Origin: Clostridia bacterium | GTDB taxonomy: Bacteria; Bacillota; Clostridia; Oscillospirales; Acutalibacteraceae | Direction: 5' to 3' | NCBI GenBank assembly: GCA_017438845.1 | Contig: JAFRUO010000029.1 | Location: 1 to 64,000, forward strand | Length of the DNA stretch: 64,000 nt | The notes under the pieces: generated by a model | What the model was told of the DNA's origin: nothing | What the model saw: the letters and a program-made list of their open reading frames with translations, nothing else | Database searches by the model: none | In this document: in pieces, positions 24,822 through 34,442 of the stretch | Layout of the letters: each line of letters opens with the position of its first letter | Position numbering within the stretch: position 1 is the first letter of the stretch | Program-made: the position numbers and the translations under genes

Positions 24822-26087
24822 TTATTTTTTTGTAAGTCTTGAATATCTTGAAACAGCAAGCACCATGCCCATTTCAAACAGCAGCATCATAAGCGACGTG
24901 CCTCCGTAGCTGAAGAACGGCAGGCTTATTCCCGTGTTCGGCAGTGTATCCGTCACAACGCCTATATTGAGCGCCGTCTGTACTCCGACCTGAAAAACGA
25001 TACCCATTGAAAGCAACGCTCCGAAGCGATCCTTGGCGTGGATACCGATTACTATTCCCCTCCACACAAGCAGTGCGAAAAGAAGGATTATAACCGACGC
25101 TCCGATAAAGCCGAGCTCCTCGCAGACAATAGAGAAAATGAAGTCGTTCTGAGGCTCGGAAACATACAGATGCTTCTGCTTGGAGTTGCCGAGACCGACG
25201 CCGAAAAGTCCGCCCGAGCCTATAGCGTAAAGCGAATTGTTTGTCTGCCAGCGTGCGCCCTTGGGGTCATAGTCCTTATCAAGCCAGGCGGTTATTCTTG
25301 CGCCTGCATATTTTTCGAGTATTTCGGGGTTTAAAATGACAAACGCTATTGCCGCAACCGCAACAACGGCAAGTATTATAAACCAGTGCTTTTTAAACTC
25401 GCCGAGGTAAAGCATAACAACACCGATACCGAGAATCAGCAAGGTGCCGGAAACATGGTTTTCAAGGTAAACGAGGCCTGCGGTTATGGCAATAATAAGT
25501 CCGAAAAGACAAAGCTGAACGAAAGAGTCGTACAGTACAATTTTGCCGTTTGTAAGCTTTTCAACCGACTGAGCAAAAGAGGATTTGTTTACTGACTTGC
25601 CGATTATTTTCGAACGGTTCCTTTCCATTCCCCACGCACAGTACAAAATCACGGCAAGCTTTGCAATCTCCGAGGGCTGGAACGAAATCGGTCCTATGAC
25701 AATCCAGCGGTGAAAATCGCCGAAATTTGCGGGCAACACAAGCACGGCAAGAAGCAACAGCCAGGTTACGCCGAGCAGAGGTATTGCCGCAATTTTAAAG
25801 AAGTCATACCTGACCTTGGAAACCAAAAGCATGGCGACTACGCCCATTACCGCAAAGACAAACTGTCTTTTAAAATAGTAGGCGCTGTCACCGTCATTAT
25901 TGTAGTAAGCATAGGTATAGCTCGAAGAGAAAAGCATGACAAGTCCGATAGTAAGAATTGCCATTACAAGCAGCAGAAACGGCACGTCAAAGCCTCCCGT
26001 TGCCAGATACCTTGCGTATTTGGCAGGGATTCTTTTCCTTTTTACCGCGCTCTGCGGCGCTTTGCGTTTAACAGCAGAGTTTGCCAT
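24822..26087 (-). CDS. ftsW: SEDS peptidoglycan glycosyltransferase FtsW
   Basis: A 421-residue membrane protein with about ten helices in the SEDS family, which polymerises lipid II with a partner class B PBP. The GxxxFQPSEIAK-type motif is read as GPISFQPSEIAKL, and the C-terminal GISLPFFSYGGTSLM signature is complete. A basic cytoplasmic tail of about 30 residues precedes helix 1. Its position between mraY and murG argues for FtsW or SpoVE rather than RodA. The two cannot be separated by sequence alone, and sporulation use is possible. Confidence 0.92.
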   Translation of the reverse strand: MANSAVKRKAPQSAVKRKRIPAKYARYLATGGFDVPFLLLVMAILTIGLVMLFSSSYTYAYYNNDGDSAYYFKRQFVFAVMGVVAMLLVSKVRYDFFKIAAIPLLGVTWLLLLAVLVLPANFGDFHRWIVIGPISFQPSEIAKLAVILYCAWGMERNRSKIIGKSVNKSSFAQSVEKLTNGKIVLYDSFVQLCLFGLIIAITAGLVYLENHVSGTLLILGIGVVMLYLGEFKKHWFIILAVVAVAAIAFVILNPEILEKYAGARITAWLDKDYDPKGARWQTNNSLYAIGSGGLFGVGLGNSKQKHLYVSEPQNDFIFSIVCEELGFIGASVIILLFALLVWRGIVIGIHAKDRFGALLSMGIVFQVGVQTALNIGVVTDTLPNTGISLPFFSYGGTSLMMLLFEMGMVLAVSRYSRLTKK

Positions 26088-26116
26088 TGCCTTTCTCCTT
26101 TGGATTTATAATCAAA

Positions 26117-27142
26117 TCATTTTGCTCCGAAATAAAACAGAGCGACTCCGACTATACAGCCGATAATATTTATAAGCGAAAAAACAATTACGATTTTAAC
26201 TTCCTTCCAACCGCACATTTCAAAATGGTGATGAATAGGAGCCATTTTGAATATACGTTTACCGTGAGTTGCCTTGAAGTAGCCGATTTGAAGCAGGTCG
26301 GAAAGCATTTCTATTACATAGATTATTCCTATGAAAAGGATGATAAGCGGAGCGTCAATCGCATAAGCGAGAGCCACAACCATACCGCCGAGGAACATGG
26401 AGCCCGTGTCGCCCATCATAACCTTTGACGGGTGCCAGTTCCAGATAAGGTAGCCGGCACAAGCGCCTGCAAGGCTTGCGGCGAGTATACTTACTCCGAA
26501 AAAGCCCTTAAGTACGGCGATCACAATAAAGCCGATTGCCGCCGTGGCGGTCACGCTTGCACAGAGTCCGTCAACTCCGTCGGTGAAGTTTACGGCGTTA
26601 ACGGTAAGATAAATAACACCCATACCGAAAAACCAGAAAAACCATTTAAGGTCAACATTACCTGCAAAGGGTATCTGCATATACGTGTTGCCCGACATAT
26701 AAAGCGCCCCGAGGTAAGCGAGCATCAAGGCTATCTGCGCCACCGATTTCTGCGTGATGGTAAGACCGAGGTTTCTCTTTTTTGCAACCTTGATATAATC
26801 GTCGGCAAAGCCGATAAGACCGAAGCCGAAAGCCATAATAATTCCTGCAAATATTTTTATTTTCATACTGTTCGGCACAAGAGAGTCCCCGACGAGGAGC
26901 TTTCCTCCGAGCAGATAATCCGTAAGCATTACCGCCGCAAAGGTTACCACTGTGCTGACAATAAACATTATGCCGCCCATTACGGGTGTGCCCTGCTTTG
27001 ACTTATGCCACGCAGGACCGATGTCAAGTATCGTCTGCCCGAATTTCAGCTTACGAAGCCACGGTATCAGCACAAAGCCGAGTAAGAATGATATAAAAAA
27101 TCCCAAAACGATTGCAAAAATTATTCCGACTGTCAGTTTCAT
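26117..27142 (-). CDS. mraY: Phospho-N-acetylmuramoyl-pentapeptide transferase MraY
   Basis: A polytopic enzyme of about 341 residues that transfers phospho-MurNAc-pentapeptide to undecaprenyl phosphate, giving lipid I. Family motifs are FADDYIK, the NFTDGVDGLC loop and the HHHFE triad near the C-terminus (APIHHHFEMCGW). A GTG at 27154 is in frame, but the ATG at 27142 has the GGAAG site and gives the usual MKLTV start. It overlaps the murF stop by four bases. murD, usually next, is absent. Confidence 0.95.
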   Translation of the reverse strand: MKLTVGIIFAIVLGFFISFLLGFVLIPWLRKLKFGQTILDIGPAWHKSKQGTPVMGGIMFIVSTVVTFAAVMLTDYLLGGKLLVGDSLVPNSMKIKIFAGIIMAFGFGLIGFADDYIKVAKKRNLGLTITQKSVAQIALMLAYLGALYMSGNTYMQIPFAGNVDLKWFFWFFGMGVIYLTVNAVNFTDGVDGLCASVTATAAIGFIVIAVLKGFFGVSILAASLAGACAGYLIWNWHPSKVMMGDTGSMFLGGMVVALAYAIDAPLIILFIGIIYVIEMLSDLLQIGYFKATHGKRIFKMAPIHHHFEMCGWKEVKIVIVFSLINIIGCIVGVALFYFGAK

Positions 27143-28509
27143 TTTATCTTCCACTCCTCATAGAGCATTTCTATTATTTCCTCGAGCTTCATTCCCCTGC
27201 TCGCCTTGAAAAGAACAACATCATCCTTTTCAAGATATGAGTTCAGTGCTTTGAAAAGCTCCGCTTTATCTGTAAAGGCAAATGACTTTACGTTTCCTTT
27301 ACTTGCTTCTTCGGCAATAAGGCGCGACATTTCTCCGTAGGTGAATACAGCGTCAAGCTTTTTTTCGGCGGCATATTTGCCAATTTGCCTGTGTGCGGTT
27401 TCGGAGTAATCTCCGAGCTCAAGCATATCGCCGAGCACCGCTATCTTCCGCTTGCCCGAAAAGCTTACGAGGGCGTTGATAGCCGCCTTCTGTGAATCGG
27501 GGCTTGCGTTGTAGCAGTCCTCAATCACCGTGATGCCGTCGGCTTTTTTAATTCTCTGCCTCATACCCGAAGGCGTATATTCGGAGAGCGCATCGGCAAT
27601 TACCGACGGCTCGGTTTCAAGCTCAAGTCCCACGCAGAAGGCCGCAAGCGCATCGTAAACATTGTGCAGACCGACCGTAGGAAGGGTCACCGCCTGAGCT
27701 TTCCCGAAAAACTCCACCGTAAATGAGGTGCTGTCCTGCGTCTGTTTAATATCTGTTGCTCTGACTTCGGCTTTGGCATTATCTATACCGAAGCCGAGTA
27801 TTCTGTAATCGGGAAGAGAAACGTCGCAAAGCTTGTCGTTATCCATGTTAAGAACAAGGGTTGAGCCCTTTTTCATTCCGTCGAGAATTTCAAGCTTTGC
27901 TTTTAATATGCCATCTCTTGAGCCGAGATTTTCAATGTGAGAAACGCCGATATTCGTAATAATTCCGATATCGGGAAGGGCTGTTTTCGACAGGGCGGAA
28001 ATTTCACCGAAATGACTCATTCCCATTTCAATTACAGCTCCGTTATGGCTTTCGTCAAGTGTAAAAACGGTTTTCGGAAGCCCGATTTCATTATTAAGGT
28101 TTCCTTGTGTTTTGATTGCATTGAGCGTTTTCGACACAACGCAGTAGGTCATTTCCTTGGTGGTGGTTTTTCCCACGCTACCCGTAAGACCTATCACCTT
28201 GACGCCCAGCAGAAGTCTGTAATTTCTTGCGATGTCAAGCAGTGCCTTTCTTGTATCATTGACAAAGATTACGGGCATTCCCGGGTTTTCGGTAACAGCG
28301 CGTCTTTCAACCACTGCACCCGACGCATTTTTTTCGGCAACCGAGCCGATAAAGTCATGAGCGTCAAAGCGTTCACCCCTGACAGCGACAAAGAGCGTAC
28401 TTTCGTCAACATCTCTCGAGTCAAGGCTTATTCTGTCAAACTCTCTGTCCTCACCGACAAGAGAGCCGCCGCACCAGCCTGCAACGGTGCTTAAAGTTAG
28501 TCTTTTCAT
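27139..28509 (-). CDS. murF: UDP-MurNAc-tripeptide--D-Ala-D-Ala ligase MurF
   Basis: A 456-residue Mur ligase that adds D-Ala-D-Ala to the UDP-MurNAc tripeptide. The ATP loop GLTGSVGKTTTKEM, the central-domain ENLGSRDGILKAK region and the C-terminal DCYNASPDS motif are characteristic of MurF. It lies one base from murE and overlaps mraY. Its dipeptide substrate would be supplied by the Ddl encoded at 43.8-44.9 kb. Confidence 0.95.
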   Translation of the reverse strand: MKRLTLSTVAGWCGGSLVGEDREFDRISLDSRDVDESTLFVAVRGERFDAHDFIGSVAEKNASGAVVERRAVTENPGMPVIFVNDTRKALLDIARNYRLLLGVKVIGLTGSVGKTTTKEMTYCVVSKTLNAIKTQGNLNNEIGLPKTVFTLDESHNGAVIEMGMSHFGEISALSKTALPDIGIITNIGVSHIENLGSRDGILKAKLEILDGMKKGSTLVLNMDNDKLCDVSLPDYRILGFGIDNAKAEVRATDIKQTQDSTSFTVEFFGKAQAVTLPTVGLHNVYDALAAFCVGLELETEPSVIADALSEYTPSGMRQRIKKADGITVIEDCYNASPDSQKAAINALVSFSGKRKIAVLGDMLELGDYSETAHRQIGKYAAEKKLDAVFTYGEMSRLIAEEASKGNVKSFAFTDKAELFKALNSYLEKDDVVLFKASRGMKLEEIIEMLYEEWKIK

Positions 28510-28510
28510 A

Positions 28511-29947
28511 TTATATTTTGCCTTCCAGAATAGCTTTTACTATTTCTCTTTCATCATAATGGATTTTACCGCCCGATAAAATCTGATAGGTTTCGTGACC
28601 TTTGCCTGCAAGAAGCACAACGTCGCCTTGGCCGGCAAGACCCATCGCCTTTTTAATCGCCTGAGTTCTGTCCACCTCAACGACAAGCTGAGCTTTACAG
28701 CCCTTCATCCCCTCAAGTATGTCCTCAACTATAAGCACGGGATCCTCGCTTCTCGGGTTGTCGCTTGTGACAACGGCAACGTCGGAAAGGTCGCCGACAA
28801 TTTTGCCCATTTTCGGACGTTTGGTTTTGTCACGGTCGCCTCCGCAACCGAATACGGTAATTACCTTACCCTCTGTTGTGCGTCGGACAGAGGAAATAAC
28901 GTTTTCAAGTCCGTCGGGTGAATGAGCATAATCTATCACAACCGTATAATCGGTTTCTGTAGGCACTACCTCTACCCTGCCCGGGACGCCGGATGAGCTT
29001 GAAACAGCATTGAGTACACTGTCAAAGTCGGCTCCTGTAAGAAGCGCGCAAACTGCGGCGCCCATTGAATTGTATACGGTAAAATGACCGGGGATTTTAA
29101 TATTTACTCTGCCGATGCTTTCCGGGGTAAGAAGCTCATACCTCACTGAGTCGGCGAAGCACTTTATGTTCTTTGCACTGTATTCGCATTCGGGACTGTC
29201 AATTCCGAAATATACGGTTTTACACTCGAGCCCCTCCGTCATAAAAGAGGCGTAACGGTCGTCTGCGTTGATTACCGCCGTGTCGCAAATGGTAAACAGA
29301 CGGCGTTTTGCCTCGGCATAGCTTTCAAAGCTGCCGTGGTAATCAAGATGATCCTGAGTAAGGTTCGTAAACAGCGCTATGTCAAAGCGGCATCCGTCCA
29401 CCCTGCCTTGTGCCAGCGCCTGAGAAGAAACCTCCATAATGCAGTATTCACATCCGCTGTCAACCATTTCCCTGAAAAGCTGCTGAAGCTGTTTCGGGTC
29501 CGGTGTGGTCAGGGAGGCGGTATACTCCTTTTCGCCGGTAATGTTTTTGACCGTGCCGATAAGACCTGCTTTAACGGAAAGCTCGTCGAAAATATGTTTT
29601 AAAAGAAAGGTTGTGGTTGTTTTGCCGTTTGTGCCCGTAACGCCGATAAGCTTTAAGCTGTCGGCGGGGTTGCCGTAAAATGCGGCGCAGAGCCTTGAAT
29701 AAGCGTCCCTTGTATTTTCAACGACAATTTCGTTTTTTAGTCCGAGACGCCTTTCGGTAACAACCGCCGCAGCTCCGCTTTCAAGCGCCTTGTCTGCAAC
29801 GCTGTGCCCGTCGAAATGCGCGCCTTTGATGCAGACAAAAACACAGTTCTCGGAGATTTCGCCCGATTTGTCCGTAATGTCGCTTACCTGACAGTCAATG
29901 TATTCACTTGAAGTTTCAATGTCCTTCAAAAGAAACGAAAGCTTCAT
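28511..29947 (-). CDS. murE: UDP-MurNAc-L-Ala-D-Glu--diamino acid ligase MurE
   Basis: A 478-residue Mur ligase that adds the third residue of the stem peptide. The ATP loop is GVTGTNGKTTTTF. The substrate motif near residue 400 is DNPR, characteristic of meso-diaminopimelate-specific enzymes, so the wall is probably of the meso-DAP type. The carbamylated lysine region and TNLTQDHLDYHG are intact. It starts 12 bases after the PBP gene with a GGAGGTA site. Confidence 0.95.
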   Translation of the reverse strand: MKLSFLLKDIETSSEYIDCQVSDITDKSGEISENCVFVCIKGAHFDGHSVADKALESGAAAVVTERRLGLKNEIVVENTRDAYSRLCAAFYGNPADSLKLIGVTGTNGKTTTTFLLKHIFDELSVKAGLIGTVKNITGEKEYTASLTTPDPKQLQQLFREMVDSGCEYCIMEVSSQALAQGRVDGCRFDIALFTNLTQDHLDYHGSFESYAEAKRRLFTICDTAVINADDRYASFMTEGLECKTVYFGIDSPECEYSAKNIKCFADSVRYELLTPESIGRVNIKIPGHFTVYNSMGAAVCALLTGADFDSVLNAVSSSSGVPGRVEVVPTETDYTVVIDYAHSPDGLENVISSVRRTTEGKVITVFGCGGDRDKTKRPKMGKIVGDLSDVAVVTSDNPRSEDPVLIVEDILEGMKGCKAQLVVEVDRTQAIKKAMGLAGQGDVVLLAGKGHETYQILSGGKIHYDEREIVKAILEGKI

Positions 29948-29959
29948 ATTTACCTCCGA

Positions 29960-32173
29960 TTATGCGTCCTGAACGTTAACGTTTGATTTAAAGTATACCG
30001 TAATCACGCTGCCAAGCTCCGCCTGCTCGCCTGCGGCCACGCTTTGCTTGTAGGACACAACCTCATTTGCATTGGTCGTCCCTGCAAATCTTATATTAAA
30101 GCCCGAATTAACCGCAACCGAATTTGCCTGCGACATAGTCATATTCACAAAATTCGGAACCGTTGCAGTCTGCTTGGGCGTTTCGTCATCCGTATAGAGT
30201 ACGATTACGCCGCCTGCGCGGATCTGAGTACCCGAAGAGGGCGACTGAGATTTGATTTCTTCGCCGCTGCCGACAATTTTAAGTATATAGCCGGATGCAA
30301 GGCTCTTTGCCTGAGCAACGGTCTTTCCGGTAAGTGCGGGGGCCGTTGAGGAAATGTTCTTCATTTCGGAATCCTCGTATTGCGGCTCGATGTTAAGATA
30401 CGCAAGCACCTTTTCAAGTACCTCTCCCGCTATGGGCGCCGCTACTGCGCCGCCGCCGTGCGCTCCGGGGGGCTCATCGATTGCTATAAGAACCGATATT
30501 TTCGGATTATATGCAGGAGCAAAGCCTGCGAAAGAGGCGATATATGCGCCCTCCTTACCCATTTTTTCACTTGTGCCCGTTTTGCCGGCTACATGATAAC
30601 CTGCAACATAGGCGTTTTTACCTGTACCGATTGAAACAACCTGCTCCATCATATTCGCAACGGTTGAGGCTGTCTTTTCGGAAATGACCTGCCTTTTTAC
30701 CGTAGGCGAGGTTTTTTGAATAATATTTCCGTCAGCGTCAAGAACGCTGTCTACAACATAGGGCTTCATCAGCTTGCCGCCGTTTGCGATTGCGGAAACC
30801 GCGGTTATCATCTGAATGGGCGAAACCTGGAAGGTCTGACCGAACGAGCTTGAAGAAAGCTCTGCAATACCCATTGAATCGAGCGCATGGTAGGTGACGT
30901 TGGCAACAGGGCTTGCCTCGGCAGGCAGGTCAATACCCGTTCTTTCGGTGAAGCCGAAAGCTTCAAAATACTTAAAGAATTTGTCCTTGCCGAGCTTCTG
31001 ACCGATAGTGATAAAGAACGGGTTGCAGGAATTCATAAGCCCCTGAGTAAGTGTTTCCGTACCGTGACCGCCGTTTTTCCAGCATTTCTGATAGTTGTTG
31101 GCAACCTGAATACCGCCGACGCAGGTATAGGTTGTGTTAAGGTCGACTACGTTTTCCTCAAGCGCCGCAGAAACGACAATCGTTTTAAAAACAGAGCCCG
31201 GCTCATATGTGTCGCTGACCGTTCTGTTCCTCCACTGTGAAAACTTGGCATTCAGAACAGCCTCGTCCTTTTCGCCTTCGTCAAGTATTTCTTCAATTTC
31301 CTGAGCTACGGCAGGGTTTGAAATAACGTTCGGATTGTTAAGGTCAAAGTCGGGCTTACTGGTCATCGCAAGAATTGCGCCCGAATCAACATCCATAATT
31401 ATTCCGTAAGCATATTTTGCACCCGTGTCCTGAAGCGCCTGATCAAGGCTCTGTTCAAGATAATACTGAATAACCTCATCGATTGTCAGTACAAGATTGG
31501 CTCCCTGCTGTGCGTCATACGTCATTTCATATTCTGACGACATAGCCTTCTGCCTTGCGTTTTTGGCGGTAACTATTCTGCCCGAAACGCCCGTAAGCTC
31601 GTCGTTATAGGTTTTTTCAATTCCGCCCGTGCCGATGTCGTCGGAATTTACGAAGCCGATTATGCTCGAAGCGAAGCTTGAATACGGATAATATCTTTTC
31701 GTGTCGGGGTCAAGCCCGATTATCGTCGAAAGCTTCTGCTTGGAATGTGCCTTTATAAAGTCGGAAATAACAACCTTCTTTTCCTCCTCGACCTCGCCCG
31801 CGATTTTAACGTAATTCGCCTGCTTCTTTGTTTTCTCGGTAACCGTTTCCTCGTCGAGGCCAAGTGTTTCGCAGAGAATCTGCGTTACAAGCGTCCTCTG
31901 CTCCTCGGTAGTGATTTTCGAAGGATTGATATAAACAAGCCATGCAGATGCGCTCTTGGCAAGTATGTTCATATTCGAGTCGTAAATTGTACCTCTCTCG
32001 GCGCTGATTTTGGTGTCAAGCAGCTGATTCTGTTCAGCCTTGAGTTTATACTCCTCGCCGTGAATAAGTCCGACACGTACAAGAGAGCCTATGCAGACCA
32101 GGAAAGCAGCGATAAGAATATACAGCGCAACCGTTGCACGCCGGCTGAGATTTTTAACCGATTTCATTTCCAT
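29960..32173 (-). CDS. Class B penicillin-binding protein with two PASTA domains (SpoVD/FtsI type)
   Basis: A transpeptidase of about 737 residues. One N-terminal membrane anchor is followed by the PBP dimerisation domain (SAERGTIYDSN) and the transpeptidase domain with PGSVFKT (SxxK), SCN (SxN) and KTGTSEK (KTG) motifs. Two C-terminal PASTA repeats cover about the last 125 residues. It cross-links septal or cortex peptidoglycan. As the only class B PBP in this cluster it may be the vegetative FtsI/Pbp2B, the sporulation SpoVD, or both. I chose the ATG at 32173, after AAAGGAGACAGTGATA, over an earlier in-frame start. Confidence 0.92.
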   Translation of the reverse strand: MEMKSVKNLSRRATVALYILIAAFLVCIGSLVRVGLIHGEEYKLKAEQNQLLDTKISAERGTIYDSNMNILAKSASAWLVYINPSKITTEEQRTLVTQILCETLGLDEETVTEKTKKQANYVKIAGEVEEEKKVVISDFIKAHSKQKLSTIIGLDPDTKRYYPYSSFASSIIGFVNSDDIGTGGIEKTYNDELTGVSGRIVTAKNARQKAMSSEYEMTYDAQQGANLVLTIDEVIQYYLEQSLDQALQDTGAKYAYGIIMDVDSGAILAMTSKPDFDLNNPNVISNPAVAQEIEEILDEGEKDEAVLNAKFSQWRNRTVSDTYEPGSVFKTIVVSAALEENVVDLNTTYTCVGGIQVANNYQKCWKNGGHGTETLTQGLMNSCNPFFITIGQKLGKDKFFKYFEAFGFTERTGIDLPAEASPVANVTYHALDSMGIAELSSSSFGQTFQVSPIQMITAVSAIANGGKLMKPYVVDSVLDADGNIIQKTSPTVKRQVISEKTASTVANMMEQVVSIGTGKNAYVAGYHVAGKTGTSEKMGKEGAYIASFAGFAPAYNPKISVLIAIDEPPGAHGGGAVAAPIAGEVLEKVLAYLNIEPQYEDSEMKNISSTAPALTGKTVAQAKSLASGYILKIVGSGEEIKSQSPSSGTQIRAGGVIVLYTDDETPKQTATVPNFVNMTMSQANSVAVNSGFNIRFAGTTNANEVVSYKQSVAAGEQAELGSVITVYFKSNVNVQDA

Positions 32174-32215
32174 TATCACTGTCTCCTTTTCATATTTTTG
32201 CCTAAAAAGATACAA

Positions 32216-32251
32216 CAACGAGAGTTAAGACAAATTACTTAACCCTCGTTG
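32216..32251. other. Hairpin between ftsL and the PBP gene
   Basis: CAACGAGAGTTAAG pairs with CTTAACCCTCGTTG (one mismatch). The T tail on the minus strand is weak, so it may be a partial terminator or a processing site inside the cluster. Confidence 0.45.
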
Positions 32252-32264
32252 TAATTTTATTTAT

Positions 32265-32825
32265 TTATTTGCCTATATATTCCATTACCGTGACGGTACG
32301 GCTTCCGACTTTTTTATGAACCGTCTTGTCACCCGACAGAGTAACAACGTCATCACCCGAAAGGTCGATATATTCTATTTGGTTAGCTTCCATCTTGACC
32401 ATGCCGAGCTGTGACTGTGCATAATCCTCGACGTTTTTAAGCGAAATGACCGACTCAATTTCCATGTTAAGCCTTACGTTTTCGCTCTGTGCCGCTTCAA
32501 GCTTTGTGTTGAGTGATGAAATCTCTCTGTCGAGCTCGTCCGCCTTCAGTCTGCCGTAAAGCAATGTGGCAAGCATAGCTATGAGCAGTACGGCAACAGA
32601 AAGGATTTTTGCCGTTTGCAGAGAGGTTCTGCGCATCTCGTTGCGCGCCTGCGAAGAAGTCCTTTTAGGTGCGCGGACTATTTCAAGCTGAGGTCTCTGC
32701 GGCGCTCTCCTCTTAGCGGGAGCAGTTGCAATTTTCCTGGCGGCATTTCTCTCATATGAGCTCGGTCTCGGCTCAAAATCGGAGAAATCGATGCCGTTAT
32801 ACATATTATATTTGTTGGTTGCCAT
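32265..32825 (-). CDS. ftsL: FtsL-like bitopic division protein
   Basis: A 186-residue protein. A basic cytoplasmic region (1-65) is followed by one membrane helix (about 70-92) and a leucine-zipper coiled coil (LKADELDREISSLNTKLEA). The tail contains QLGMVKMEANQIEYIDL, typical of the FtsL/DivIC family. Position between rsmH and the class B PBP is the standard ftsL slot. It would bridge FtsQ/DivIB and the FtsW-PBP pair. The family is diverse, so the call rests on architecture and location. Confidence 0.85.
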   Translation of the reverse strand: MATNKYNMYNGIDFSDFEPRPSSYERNAARKIATAPAKRRAPQRPQLEIVRAPKRTSSQARNEMRRTSLQTAKILSVAVLLIAMLATLLYGRLKADELDREISSLNTKLEAAQSENVRLNMEIESVISLKNVEDYAQSQLGMVKMEANQIEYIDLSGDDVVTLSGDKTVHKKVGSRTVTVMEYIGK

Positions 32826-32851
32826 GCTCTTTCTACCCTTTCCTGAGTCTG

Positions 32852-33769
32852 TTACTCGGTGAGCTTTCTGATAGCTCTGAGCCTTGCGCTGTGAGCCCTG
32901 GGGTTTTCTTCAAGCTCCTCTTTTGAAGGCGCCTGCCCCTTGACGGTTATCTTGCCTCTCGGAGTTCTTCCGCACACACAAACGGGAAACTCCTTCGGGC
33001 ATATACAGCCCTGTGCAAATGAATTAAATCTCTGTTTTACCATTCTGTCCTCAAGAGAATGGAACGTTATAACCGAAAGCGTTCCGCCTGTCTTGAGGCA
33101 ATCAAACATATCGTCGAGCGCTCTGTCAAGCTGAGTTAATTCTCCGTTTACGGCTATTCGCAAAGCCTGGAAGCTTCTGCGCGCCGGGTGCGAATCCCTC
33201 ATTGCCTTTTGCGGCATCGACTGCTTGATTATGTCAATAAGCTCAAAAGTCGTTTCAATCGGCTTTTGCTGCCTGTAGGAAACTATGTTGTTGGCTATGC
33301 GGTTAGCATATTTTTCCTCACCGTAATCTCTGAGTATATGCGTAAGTTCGCCTACGCCCAGGGTGTTTACAAGGTCCTTTGCGCTGGTGCCTTCCTTGCT
33401 CATACGCATATCAAGCACTGCGTTCTTGTGAAAAGAAAAGCCGCGGGATGCCTCGTCCAATTGGTAGGAGCTTACTCCTAAATCAGCAAGGATTCCGTCT
33501 GCTTTTCGTCCGTTCAGAACGGACTTTATACGGTCAAAGGTATCGTGAACTATTTCTACGTTTTCACAGCCTTGGAATTTTTCGCTCAGAACCTCAATGG
33601 CATCGGGGTCACGGTCAATCGCTATCAGTCTGCCGCCGTCCAGGCGTGCGAGGATTTCCGAGGAATGTCCCCCTCCGCCTGCGGTACAGTCAACATAAAG
33701 ACCGTCCTTTTTGATGTCGAGAGAATCTATCGTTTCCCTGAACAAAACGGGAACATGTTTAAATTCCAT
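32852..33769 (-). CDS. rsmH: 16S rRNA (cytosine-1402-N4)-methyltransferase RsmH
   Basis: A 305-residue SAM-dependent methyltransferase (formerly MraW) acting on C1402 in the ribosomal P site. HVPVLFRETIDSL, the SAM loop DCTAGGGGHSSEIL and LADLGVSSYQLD are family hallmarks, and FHSLEDRMVKQRF is near the C-terminus. It starts one base after mraZ stops. It is always found in mra clusters. Confidence 0.97.
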   Translation of the reverse strand: MEFKHVPVLFRETIDSLDIKKDGLYVDCTAGGGGHSSEILARLDGGRLIAIDRDPDAIEVLSEKFQGCENVEIVHDTFDRIKSVLNGRKADGILADLGVSSYQLDEASRGFSFHKNAVLDMRMSKEGTSAKDLVNTLGVGELTHILRDYGEEKYANRIANNIVSYRQQKPIETTFELIDIIKQSMPQKAMRDSHPARRSFQALRIAVNGELTQLDRALDDMFDCLKTGGTLSVITFHSLEDRMVKQRFNSFAQGCICPKEFPVCVCGRTPRGKITVKGQAPSKEELEENPRAHSARLRAIRKLTE

Positions 33770-33770
33770 A

Positions 33771-34181
33771 TCAGTTTATAACGCTCGGGAAGCGCTTGAA
33801 GGAAGCGTTGAGCTGTTCGAGCTCCTTCTGATACTTGTCCGCGTCCCAGATTTCGACTCTGTTACCTACGCCTACGACCGCCACGTCCTTTTTTAAACCT
33901 GCGCCCTCGCAGAAGGAAGCCTTTACGGTAATTCTGCCTTGCTTATCAGGCTCAACGGAAACGACATTTGAAAAGAAGAAACGCTGCCAGTCGGCATCGC
34001 CGCTCTCCTCAACAACCTTACTTTTCTTTTCCCATTCCTCCTCGCCGTAAACGGCAATGCACGGAAGGCTGGGGTCATAGTAAAGGTAAAAGGTTTCGCC
34101 GAGCATCTGACGGAATTTAGAAGGAATGAACAAGCGCTTTTTTGCGTCGATGGTATGCTTATAGCTTGATGAAAACGACAT
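33771..34181 (-). CDS. mraZ: Transcriptional regulator MraZ
   Basis: A 136-residue protein of two AbrB-like swapped-hairpin halves. The first motif is HTIDAKKRLFIPSKFR and the second is EPDKQGRITVKASF. MraZ binds repeats near its own promoter and controls the division cluster. It is the first gene after the cluster promoter, with a GGAAGGAGG site before the ATG. Confidence 0.95.
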   Translation of the reverse strand: MSFSSSYKHTIDAKKRLFIPSKFRQMLGETFYLYYDPSLPCIAVYGEEEWEKKSKVVEESGDADWQRFFFSNVVSVEPDKQGRITVKASFCEGAGLKKDVAVVGVGNRVEIWDADKYQKELEQLNASFKRFPSVIN

Positions 34182-34264
34182 ACGCTTATCCTCCTTCCAA
34201 AATGATGATTTTTAACAAAAAGCGTGGGATTTTTCACCTTTATGATGAATTTTTATGGTTTTTT

Positions 34265-34309
34265 CCACCACTTTGAATACATTATAATGCGTAAGTGCAA
34301 AAAAATCAA
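34265..34309 (-). promoter_or_regulatory. Division cluster promoter with MraZ-box-like sequence
   Basis: On the minus strand: TTGATT (34304-34309), a 17-base spacer, TATAAT (34281-34286). AAAGTGGTGG (34265-34274) begins at the expected transcript start and resembles the AAAGTG-type boxes bound by Firmicutes/Mollicutes MraZ. Confidence 0.75.
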
Positions 34310-34365
34310 GTGTTTTAGCCGATTTTTTTAAGATATTTTTTCGTTTATTTCCTCCTCATGGGCAT

Positions 34366-34410
34366 AAAAAATCACCCCATACACTATGTTGTGTACATAG
34401 TAGTATGGAG
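34366..34410 (-). terminator. Terminator of the pncB-ppa-capA operon
   Basis: CCATAC and ACTATG arms pair with CATAGT and AGTATGG around a short loop. TTTTTTA follows on the minus strand. Confidence 0.75.
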
Positions 34411-34442
34411 TGGTATATATTGTGTTTTAAGCCGATATTATC

